Shown piece after piece: positions 1 through 5,405 of a DNA stretch of 5,647 nt (its first letter is position 1; every line of letters starts with the position of its first letter). A program made the translations under genes and the position numbers. Below the pieces are notes generated by a model. The model was not told where the DNA came from. It searched no databases and saw only the letters and a list, made by a program, of their open reading frames with translations. This DNA is from Massilia sp. GTDB lineage: Bacteria; Pseudomonadota; Gammaproteobacteria; Burkholderiales; Burkholderiaceae_D. Where the stretch lies: the NCBI GenBank assembly GCA_028291845.1, contig JAQGNM010000261.1:1-5647 (forward strand), read 5' to 3'.

Positions 1-78
1 GGCACGGCGATGCCGAACATGGGCGTGTCGGCCGGCGACGCGCGCCACCTGGCCGCTTTCCTGTACACGCTGCAATGA
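1..78 (+). CDS. C-terminal end of a c-type cytochrome (partial, 5' end outside window)
   Basis: Frame 1 is open from the window edge to the TGA at 76-78 and encodes 25 residues. They read like the end of a class I cytochrome c: a methionine in a TAMPNMGVS context, as used for the sixth heme-iron ligand, followed by the amphipathic C-terminal helix (DARHLAAFLYTLQ). The CxxCH heme attachment site must lie upstream, outside the window. The stop codon overlaps the start of coxB (ATGA, 75-78), so the gene is very likely part of the oxidase operon. It could be a periplasmic or membrane-anchored electron donor to the oxidase. Full length, domain number and any signal peptide cannot be judged. Assignment as a cytochrome c is inferred from the tail motif and context. 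Confidence 0.75.
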   Translation, partial: GTAMPNMGVSAGDARHLAAFLYTLQ

Positions 79-1010
79 ACGGCGCACCGCAACTGCAGTC
101 GGTACTGCACCCGGCCGGCATCGATGCCGCCATCATCAGCCAGTTCGCCTGGGTCCTGTCGGGCGCCGCCGCGCTGATCCTCGCTGCCGTCATGCTGTTG
201 CTGGCGCTGGCCCTGCGCGGCGGTCCCCGCCCGGTGGCGCCGATGCGCTGGATCGCCGGCGGCGGCATCGTGTTGCCGCTGGTGCTGCTGGCGGCCCTGC
301 TGATCTGGAGCACCTGGCGCGCGGCGCAACTGACGGCGCAGTCATCGGCGCAGAAAATGACGGTGTCGGTCACCGCCAAGATGTGGTGGTGGGAAGTGCG
401 CTACCGCAATCCGGCGACCGGGCTGGACGTGATCACCGCCAACGAAATCCACCTGCCGGTGGGCGTGCCGGTCTACCTGGGGCTCTCCAGCGGCGACGTC
501 ATCCACAGTTTCTGGGTACCTTCACTGAGCGGCAAGATCGATACGGTACCGGGGCGCATGACCGGGCTGACCCTGACCGCCACCAAAGCCGGCCTCTACC
601 GCGGCCAGTGCGCCGAGTTTTGCGGGGAGCAGCATGCGCGCATGGGTTTGCACGTGGTGGCCGAGTCGCCCGAGCAGTTCGCCGCCTGGCTGGCGCACCA
701 GCAGCAGCCTGCCGCCATGCCGGCCGATGCGCTGGCCGTGCGCGGGCGCCAGGTGTTCGAGCAGCAGCGCTGCGCGTCCTGCCACGGCGCCGGGCCCTCC
801 GGCCAGGCGCCCGGCGACGGCCCGTCCCTGACCCACCTCGGCTCGCGCCTGTACCTCGGCGCCGGCACCGTGCCCTTGAACAGCGCCACCCTGGAAGCCT
901 GGATCGCCAACCCGCACGCCATCAAGCCGGGCGTGCGCATGCCGGCCGCCAATGACATCGACCCCGCCAGCCTGCGCGCGCTGGCCGCTTACCTCGCGGC
1001 GCTCAAATAA
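75..1010 (+). CDS. coxB: Cytochrome c oxidase subunit II with C-terminal cytochrome c domain (caa3-type)
   Basis: This 311-residue subunit receives electrons from c-type heme and passes them through the binuclear CuA centre to subunit I. Two membrane helices (about 20-48 and 59-82) anchor a periplasmic cupredoxin domain, which opens with the aromatic patch WWWEVRY (104-110). The CuA ligands are all visible: H144 in DVIHSFWVPSL, then C179, E181, C183, H187 and M190 in CAEFCGEQHARM. A cytochrome c domain follows, with CASCH (233-237) as heme attachment site and M289 in GVRMPAA as probable axial ligand. The C-terminal heme domain makes this a caa3-like subunit II. There is no obvious cleaved signal peptide; the N-terminus (MNGAPQLQSVLHPAG) runs straight into helix 1. 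The start at 75 overlaps the stop of the preceding cytochrome gene and has no clear Shine-Dalgarno sequence, which fits translational coupling. The stop lies one base before ctaD. Confidence 0.96.
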   Translation: MNGAPQLQSVLHPAGIDAAIISQFAWVLSGAAALILAAVMLLLALALRGGPRPVAPMRWIAGGGIVLPLVLLAALLIWSTWRAAQLTAQSSAQKMTVSVTAKMWWWEVRYRNPATGLDVITANEIHLPVGVPVYLGLSSGDVIHSFWVPSLSGKIDTVPGRMTGLTLTATKAGLYRGQCAEFCGEQHARMGLHVVAESPEQFAAWLAHQQQPAAMPADALAVRGRQVFEQQRCASCHGAGPSGQAPGDGPSLTHLGSRLYLGAGTVPLNSATLEAWIANPHAIKPGVRMPAANDIDPASLRALAAYLAALK

Positions 1011-1011
1011 C

Positions 1012-3534
1012 ATGCACACCATCGATATAGATAAAGACAGCGACACCTTGCCGAACAGCCTGCCGCGCCCGGCGCACGAGCTGGCCCAACTGGAAGCGGT
1101 GTGGAAGTCGCCCACCGGCTGGCGCTTCTTCTCTCGCGTCAACAACACCAGCATCGGCCTGCTGTACATCGGCACCGCGCTGCTGTTTTTTATCCTGGCC
1201 GGCATCCTCGGCCTGATGATCCGCGCCCAGCTGGCCGTGCCCGACAACCACCTGCTCTCGGCCGCCACCTACAACCAGGTATTCACCATGCACGGCACGG
1301 TGATGATGTTTCTGTTCGCCATACCGGTTGTCGAAGCGATCGCCGTCTACCTGCTGCCCAATATGCTGGGCGCACGCGACCTGCCGTTCCCGCGGCTGTC
1401 AGCCTACGCCTTCTGGGCCTATGCGATCGGCGGCCTGGCCTTCTTTTGCACGCTGTTTGCCGGCCTGGCCCCGGACGGTGGCTGGTTCATGTATCCGCCG
1501 CTGACCGGCAAGGCATACTCGCCGGGCCTGAACGCCGATTTCTGGCTGCTCGGCATCGGCTTTATCGAAATCTCGGCGATCGCCGGCGCCATCGAACTGA
1601 TCGTCGGCATCCTGTTTACCCGCGCGCCCGGCATGAGCCTGGGCCGCATGCCGGTGTACGCCTGGGCCATGCTGGTGGTGGCCGTGATGATCGTGTTCGC
1701 CTTCCCGGCAATCATCGCCGGCACCGCCCTGCTGGAGCTCGAACGCGCGTACGACTGGCCGTTCTTCATCGCCGAACGCGGTGGCGACCCGCTGCTGTGG
1801 CAGCACCTGTTCTGGTTCTTCGGCCACCCCGAGGTGTATATCATCTTCCTGCCGGCGGCCGGCATGGTCTCGACCATGATTCCCACCATTGCCGGTACGC
1901 CCTTGGTGGGCCGCCGCGCCGTGGTGGTGGCCCTGGTCGGCGTCGGCTTTTTCAGTTTTGCGCTGTGGGCGCACCATATGTTCACCGCCGGCCTGGGCGT
2001 GCTCGAAGCGAGCCTGGTGTCGGCCGCCAGCATGGCCGTCGCCATCCCCACCGCGATCCAGGTGTTCGCCTGGATCGCCACCCTGTGGCGCGGCAAGGTG
2101 ACGATCACGGCGCCGGCCCTGTTCCTGGTCGGCTTCATGTTCATTTTCGTGCTGGGCGGCCTGACCGGGGTGATGGTGGCGGTGCTGCCGTTCGACTGGC
2201 AAGTCCACGACACCTATTTTATTGTCGCCCACCTGCACTACGTGCTGATCGGCGGCATGCTGTTTCCCGTGTTCGCCGGCCTGTATTACTGGATGCCGCT
2301 GATTAATGGCAACGCCATGTCGGAGCGCCTGTCGCGCTGGGTGTTCGGCCTGATGTTCGGCGGTTTCAACGTCGCCTTCTTCCCGATGCACATCACCGGT
2401 TTGCTGGGCATGCCGCGCCGCGTGTACACCTATTCGAGCGAAATGGGCTGGGATGCCCTCAACATGGTCTCCACCATCGGCGCCTTCGGCTTCGCGCTTG
2501 GCGTGCTGCTGTTCGCCTTTGACGCCGTGCGCACCTTGCGCCAGGCTGAAAGGGAAGTGGGCAACCCGTGGAACGCCGCCACCCTGGAATGGCTGCCCTC
2601 GGAAGACCACGGCACCCGCAGCATTCCGCGCATCGACGGCGCCGATCCCTTGTGGGACCGCCCTTCCCTGTCGAAGGAAGTCGAGCAGGGCCGCCACTAC
2701 CTGCCCGGCACCGCCAGCGGACTGCGCGAGACCATTCTCACCAGCCCGCTGGCAGCGATCCCGCGCGCCGTGTTCATCCTGCCCACCGACAGCTTCTGGC
2801 CGCTGATCGGCGCCGCCGGCACCGCCGGCTTTTTCCTGCTGCTGACCATGCAGCTGACCTGGCTGGCCTGGGCCTGCGGTTTGAGCGCGGTCGCCGCCAT
2901 CGTGGTGTGGCTGTGGGAGACCGACCGCGCGCCGCCGCAATCGTCGGCCCGTGTCGCCGCCGACCTGGTATTGCCGATCGGCGTCAGCGGCAAGGATGCG
3001 CCGGGCTGGTGGGCCACGGTGATCATGCTGGTGGTCGACGCCACCATTTTTGCCGCGTTCGCATTTGCCTTCATCCATCTGTCGATGCGCCTGACGGTGT
3101 GCCCGCCGCCGGGCAGCAGCGTGCCCGCACCGCTCTGGCAAGGCGCCGCCGTGGCCCTGCTGCTGGCCGGATCGTGCTTGATGGTGCTGGCGCGACGCTG
3201 CCTCGGCCGGGCGCTGCTGCCCTGGCTGGTGCTGGCCGCCCTGGCCTGCCTGATCGCCGCCTTCGCATCGGACTTGCACGGCCACCAGGCCAGCGGTCTC
3301 GATCCCACCCGCGATGGCTGGAGCGCCTCGATCGGCGCCATGCTGGCCTACCAGGGCTTGCACGTGGCGGGCATGAGCATCGTCGCCCTGTACCTGTGTG
3401 CGCGCCACTGGCGCGGCCACGTCACCACCCGCAGCCGCGCCACGCTCGACAACACGGCGATGATGTGGCACTACACCAGCCTGCAGGGCATCGTGCTGGC
3501 CGCGCTGGTGTATTTTCTGCCGCGGTGGATGTGA
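1012..3534 (+). CDS. ctaD: Fused cytochrome c oxidase subunit I + subunit III
   Basis: This is the catalytic subunit of an aa3-type heme-copper oxidase (840 residues), reducing O2 to water in the inner membrane. Residues 1 to about 510 form a 12-helix subunit I. H94 (FTMHGT) and H409 should bind heme a, and H407 heme a3. H272, H321 and H322 bind CuB. E274 and Y276 of HPEVY are the proton-relay glutamate and the cross-linked tyrosine. H399-D400 match the Mg site, and R469-R470 the heme propionate arginines. After a hydrophilic linker (about 510-590), residues 594-840 form about seven helices resembling subunit III, with GLHV (782-785) and WH (819-820) in expected places. No separate subunit III gene is seen. 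The classical K-channel lysine is Q350 and D-channel asparagines are replaced, while D123 is kept. I chose the ATG at 1012, one base after the coxB stop; an in-frame ATG at 952 would add 20 non-homologous residues inside coxB. The reading frame is continuous, so the fusion is not a frameshift product. Confidence 0.95.
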   Translation: MHTIDIDKDSDTLPNSLPRPAHELAQLEAVWKSPTGWRFFSRVNNTSIGLLYIGTALLFFILAGILGLMIRAQLAVPDNHLLSAATYNQVFTMHGTVMMFLFAIPVVEAIAVYLLPNMLGARDLPFPRLSAYAFWAYAIGGLAFFCTLFAGLAPDGGWFMYPPLTGKAYSPGLNADFWLLGIGFIEISAIAGAIELIVGILFTRAPGMSLGRMPVYAWAMLVVAVMIVFAFPAIIAGTALLELERAYDWPFFIAERGGDPLLWQHLFWFFGHPEVYIIFLPAAGMVSTMIPTIAGTPLVGRRAVVVALVGVGFFSFALWAHHMFTAGLGVLEASLVSAASMAVAIPTAIQVFAWIATLWRGKVTITAPALFLVGFMFIFVLGGLTGVMVAVLPFDWQVHDTYFIVAHLHYVLIGGMLFPVFAGLYYWMPLINGNAMSERLSRWVFGLMFGGFNVAFFPMHITGLLGMPRRVYTYSSEMGWDALNMVSTIGAFGFALGVLLFAFDAVRTLRQAEREVGNPWNAATLEWLPSEDHGTRSIPRIDGADPLWDRPSLSKEVEQGRHYLPGTASGLRETILTSPLAAIPRAVFILPTDSFWPLIGAAGTAGFFLLLTMQLTWLAWACGLSAVAAIVVWLWETDRAPPQSSARVAADLVLPIGVSGKDAPGWWATVIMLVVDATIFAAFAFAFIHLSMRLTVCPPPGSSVPAPLWQGAAVALLLAGSCLMVLARRCLGRALLPWLVLAALACLIAAFASDLHGHQASGLDPTRDGWSASIGAMLAYQGLHVAGMSIVALYLCARHWRGHVTTRSRATLDNTAMMWHYTSLQGIVLAALVYFLPRWM

Positions 3535-3860
3535 TGATGACGAACCCTGGCGACGAACGATTTTGGCGCCGGCTGCTGAGCGCCAGCGCGCCACTGTTCA
3601 TCTGGGCCGGCCACTTTTTCGCCTGTTACCTGCTGGTGGCGGCGCAGTGCAGTCCGGCGCTGATCGACGCCGGCATGCCGGACCGCCCGCTGCTGCTGGC
3701 GCTGTCGGTGGTGGCGCTGGGCGCCTGCCTGGCCCTGTTGTGGCGCAGCCGCAGCGCCCCCGCCGGCTTGTACGGCTGGGCCCAGCGTGGCACCGCGCTG
3801 CTGGGGACCATCGCGGTGGCCTTGACCAGCATCCCGGTGCTGATGGTGAGCGCTTGCTAA
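3534..3860 (+). CDS. Small three-helix membrane protein of the oxidase operon, possible subunit IV-like
   Basis: The product is 108 residues with three predicted membrane helices (about 18-38, 52-70 and 86-106) and a short charged N-terminus (NPGDERFWRR), ending in a cysteine. The first helix contains WAGHFFACYLLVA, with a histidine and a cysteine inside the membrane. The ATG at 3534 overlaps the ctaD stop by one base (TGATG); a second ATG at 3537 would shorten the protein by one residue. A weak GGTGG (3524-3528) precedes it. Position directly after ctaD suggests an accessory or subunit IV-like component of the oxidase, or an assembly factor. That role is inferred from context only: no catalytic motif is visible and I do not recognise a named family with certainty. 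This is the last gene of the operon visible here, because the next gene is on the opposite strand. Confidence 0.8.
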   Translation: MMTNPGDERFWRRLLSASAPLFIWAGHFFACYLLVAAQCSPALIDAGMPDRPLLLALSVVALGACLALLWRSRSAPAGLYGWAQRGTALLGTIAVALTSIPVLMVSAC

Positions 3861-3865
3861 GGAAA

Positions 3866-3923
3866 GCACTGATTGATTCTGTCGGTGAGAATCGGCCACG
3901 CAAGCAGTGCGCCGCAAGGCGCA
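3866..3923. repeat. Nested and adjacent inverted repeats between convergent genes (possible terminator region)
   Basis: The 83 bases between the oxidase operon and the convergent VanZ gene hold three perfect 6-bp inverted repeats. GCACTG (3866-3871) pairs with CAGTGC (3905-3910). Inside it GATTCT (3875-3880) pairs with AGAATC (3888-3893), and two G-T pairs could extend this stem. TGCGCC (3908-3913) pairs with GGCGCA (3918-3923) around a GCAA loop and competes with the outer stem for 3908-3910. The position at the end of two convergent transcripts suggests a bidirectional terminator. No T-rich tract follows on either strand, so a classical intrinsic terminator is not shown. A remnant of an insertion sequence end or a dispersed palindromic repeat is an alternative. 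Confidence 0.5.
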
Positions 3924-3926
3924 ATA

Positions 3927-3962
3927 CCGCAGCCATATCGGGCCTACTTCGCTGGCATGCGG
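3927..3962. repeat. Imperfect inverted repeat spanning the VanZ gene stop codon
   Basis: CCGCAGCCA (3927-3935) is complementary to TGGC (3953-3956) plus TGCGG (3958-3962), giving a 9-bp stem with a single bulged A at 3957 and a 17-base loop. The loop contains the TAG stop of the minus-strand VanZ gene (3944-3946). With the repeats just upstream it makes a run of about 100 bases rich in secondary structure. It may contribute to transcript 3' end formation or protection. Function is inference. Confidence 0.4.
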
Positions 3963-5230
3963 GCTGGTTCGCGTTCGGCGTTGCGGTGTGAGGACGGCGC
4001 CACCCGCAGGTCGCCCGAGCGAAAGCTCCATGGCAGCAGCCAGCCGCACACCGCCAGCAGCACCTGGGTGATGTCGCCGTAGCGGCCGGGTACCGCCTGC
4101 TGCATCCACTCGAGCCGGAACACCAGCGCCAGCACCAGCAGAGCGCCCATCCACAGCGCCCGCGCGCGCTGTTCGGGAGGCGTCAACCAACGGGCGAAAT
4201 AGGCCAGCGCGAAGAACGGCCAGAACAATTCGAGAATGTTTTCCAGCCCCGTGAGCGAGCGCATCTGCCCGGCCAGCGGCACCCAGATAAACGGATGCAG
4301 CATGCGGCCGTAGCCGGAGACCAGTTCGCCCATCACGAAGCCGGCCAGCAGCGCCGCGCTGCCGCAGATGGCTGCGCTGCGCGCCGTCACGCCGCGCAGC
4401 AGGTACAGCGCGGCGAGCGCCAGCACGGCGCCGCCGACGTCGGCAATCGCCAGGTAGCGGCCGTACACCATCAGCTTGGCGGCGAACACCGCCGCCAGCA
4501 GGCCGAGGAAATTGCGGTCCGAGGCGCGCGCGAGATCGATGTGCGTACCCTGGCGCGGCCGTGCCAGGGTACGCATCAACAAGCCCAGTGCGATCAGATA
4601 CGCCGCCATCACCAGGGTGGCGCCGGCGCCCAGGTGCAGCGGCCGGCGCAGCTGCCAGCCCAGGTAGGCCAGGTTGCGGCCGATGTAGTCCAGGTCGAGG
4701 GCGGGCACCAGCGGGCTGGTTTGCGACAGCGCCCACAGGGCCAGCGCGGCCAGTCCGATATCGGGCAAGGTACCGCAGCGGAACGTGCGCGCCCGCCATG
4801 CCTGCAGCGGCGCCACCAGCGGCAGCGGATGGCGGCCGTGCCCCTCGCCGGCGGCGCAGAAAGCCAGCGCCAGCAAGGCGCCGGCCGCCGCGCCCAGGCC
4901 GTTCATGGCGACGTCGGCCAGCGACGCGGTGCGGGCCGGCTCGAACTGCTGCAGCGACTCCATCAAAACACTCAGCAACAGGCCGACGGCGGTGACCCGG
5001 CCAACGATCTCGCGCGCTCGCGCCGTCGAGCGGCCCAGGCCGTGCAAGGCCAGAAACAGGCCGAAGGGAGCGTAAGCGAGCACGTTCTGCACCAGGTCGG
5101 CACGAGTGGTGCGCGCCGGCCAGGCCAGCAGGAAGGACAACAGCGGCGCGCGCGCCGGCGCCCATGCATCGAACGGATACAGGCTGCCGTAGACGATCAG
5201 AACGAGAAACAAAAAGGCGAGTCGAAGCAT
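3944..5230 (-). CDS. VanZ-family polytopic membrane protein with two VanZ-like halves
   Basis: The product is 428 residues, mostly hydrophobic, with roughly ten or more membrane segments. The N-terminal 125 residues match the VanZ pattern: YGSLYPFD (14-21), NVLAYAPFG (49-57), then E91, Q94, Q95, P98, R100 and D106 followed by N110 and a glycine-rich helix. A second set appears near the C-terminus: a PF-containing helix after N331, then E374, Q377, Q378, P381, R383 and D386 with the same spacing up to the arginine. VanZ itself is named for teicoplanin resistance in enterococci; most family members have no known biochemical role, so no function is assigned. The start is the ATG at 5228-5230, chosen because the protein then opens with a hydrophobic helix and a promoter lies just upstream. 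No good Shine-Dalgarno sequence precedes it. An in-frame GTG at 5332 lies upstream of the promoter and is less likely. The C-terminal 25 residues are a hydrophilic tail. The gene converges on the oxidase operon. Confidence 0.85.
   Translation of the reverse strand: MLRLAFLFLVLIVYGSLYPFDAWAPARAPLLSFLLAWPARTTRADLVQNVLAYAPFGLFLALHGLGRSTARAREIVGRVTAVGLLLSVLMESLQQFEPARTASLADVAMNGLGAAAGALLALAFCAAGEGHGRHPLPLVAPLQAWRARTFRCGTLPDIGLAALALWALSQTSPLVPALDLDYIGRNLAYLGWQLRRPLHLGAGATLVMAAYLIALGLLMRTLARPRQGTHIDLARASDRNFLGLLAAVFAAKLMVYGRYLAIADVGGAVLALAALYLLRGVTARSAAICGSAALLAGFVMGELVSGYGRMLHPFIWVPLAGQMRSLTGLENILELFWPFFALAYFARWLTPPEQRARALWMGALLVLALVFRLEWMQQAVPGRYGDITQVLLAVCGWLLPWSFRSGDLRVAPSSHRNAEREPARMPAK
4542..4575. 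repeat. 34-bp near-perfect palindrome inside the VanZ-family gene
   Basis: TGCGTACCCTGGC (4542-4554) is the exact reverse complement of GCCAGGGTACGCA (4563-4575). The eight bases between are G, the self-complementary CGGCCG, and T, so the whole 34 bp is symmetric apart from one G/T pair. It encodes residues 219-230 of the VanZ-family protein, in a predicted loop between two membrane segments. A perfect 13-bp arm pair is longer than the other hairpins I see in the coding parts of the window. It could fold as a strong RNA hairpin, extrude as a cruciform, or bind a dimeric protein. Its role is unknown. Confidence 0.75.
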
Positions 5231-5262
5231 GAATAAGGCGAGATCGGGATAACAAGGGCGAG
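5214..5262. repeat. Three short direct repeats around the VanZ gene start
   Basis: AAGGCGAG occurs at 5214-5221 and 5235-5242, and AAGGGCGAG at 5254-5262, so the copies are spaced by about 20 bases. On the minus strand they read CTCGCC(C)TT. They flank the start codon (5228-5230) and lie in the probable 5' untranslated leader. Spacing near two helical turns would suit a protein bound on one DNA face, but local duplication is equally possible. Confidence 0.4.
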
Positions 5263-5278
5263 TCAATAAAACAAGGAA

Positions 5279-5307
5279 GTTATAAATTGATAACGCTCGT
5301 AGGACAA
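5279..5307 (-). promoter_or_regulatory. Predicted sigma70 promoter of the VanZ-family gene
   Basis: Read on the minus strand, TTGTCC (5307-5302) and TATAAC (5284-5279) stand 17 bases apart and match 4/6 and 5/6 of the sigma70 -35 and -10 consensus. Transcription would begin near 5272, leaving a leader of about 40 bases before the ATG at 5230. The region is clearly more AT-rich than the genes. The -10 box overlaps an inverted repeat, GTTAT (5279-5283) and ATAAC (5290-5294), which might be an operator. Confidence 0.55.
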
Positions 5308-5345
5308 GGATGACACAAACTGCCGAATTCACCTTACAGGATTAG

Positions 5346-5376
5346 TTGAACGACAACTGCGGGGCTCGACTATAGT
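5346..5376 (+). promoter_or_regulatory. Predicted promoter of the zinc-ribbon gene
   Basis: TATAGT (5371-5376) matches 5/6 of the sigma70 -10 consensus. TTGAAC (5346-5351) is a 4/6 -35 match with a rather long 19-base spacer. Transcription would begin near 5383, giving a short leader that includes the ribosome binding site. The -10 box lies inside the inverted repeat CTCGA (5365-5369) and TCGAG (5380-5384), a possible repressor site. The promoter is divergent from that of the VanZ-family gene about 40 bases away. Confidence 0.5.
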
Positions 5377-5395
5377 GATTCGAGTTGAATTTATC

Positions 5396-5400
5396 GGAGG
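5396..5400 (+). promoter_or_regulatory. Ribosome binding site of the zinc-ribbon gene
   Basis: GGAGG sits five bases before the ATG at 5406. It is the clearest Shine-Dalgarno sequence in the window and decides the start in favour of this ATG over an in-frame TTG at 5385. Confidence 0.85.
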
Positions 5401-5405
5401 TTTGC

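Noticed and set aside
1101..2306. Plus-strand open frame of 401 codons in a second frame of ctaD
   Set aside because: It overlaps the conserved subunit I core out of frame, and the product is Arg/Pro/His-rich with no domain.
3530..3540. Possible frameshift at the TGATGATGA end of ctaD
   Set aside because: The stop at 3532-3534 follows a complete last helix of subunit III and the overlapping ATG opens a plausible separate protein, so this is ordinary gene coupling.
1399..3594. Long open frame on the minus strand (731 codons) opposite the oxidase subunit I/III gene
   Set aside because: It is the antisense of a gene with unmistakable metal-binding motifs. Its product is rich in Gly, His, Gln and Arg without domains, as expected of a shadow frame in GC-rich DNA.
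3873..4082. Small plus-strand frame of 69 codons crossing the convergent junction
   Set aside because: It has a TTG start, no ribosome binding site, overlaps the VanZ gene antisense and has no motif.
5145..5156. 12-bp perfect palindrome of alternating GC in the VanZ gene
   Set aside because: Such GC-only palindromes arise easily by chance at this base composition, unlike the mixed-sequence palindrome at 4542-4575.
4295..5236. Plus-strand open frame of 313 codons opposite the VanZ-family gene
   Set aside because: The Gln/Arg/Gly-rich composition is a typical antisense artefact; there is no ribosome binding site and no recognisable domain.
3471..5255. Long open frame on the minus strand (594 codons) in another frame of the VanZ-family gene
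   Set aside because: The product is Arg/Ala/Gly-rich without membrane segments or motifs, while the frame at 3944-5230 gives a coherent VanZ-like membrane protein.
5231..5332. Upstream GTG start (5330-5332) that would lengthen the VanZ-family protein by 34 residues
   Set aside because: It lies upstream of the best promoter match (5279-5307), has no Shine-Dalgarno, and the extension is not needed for the VanZ pattern.
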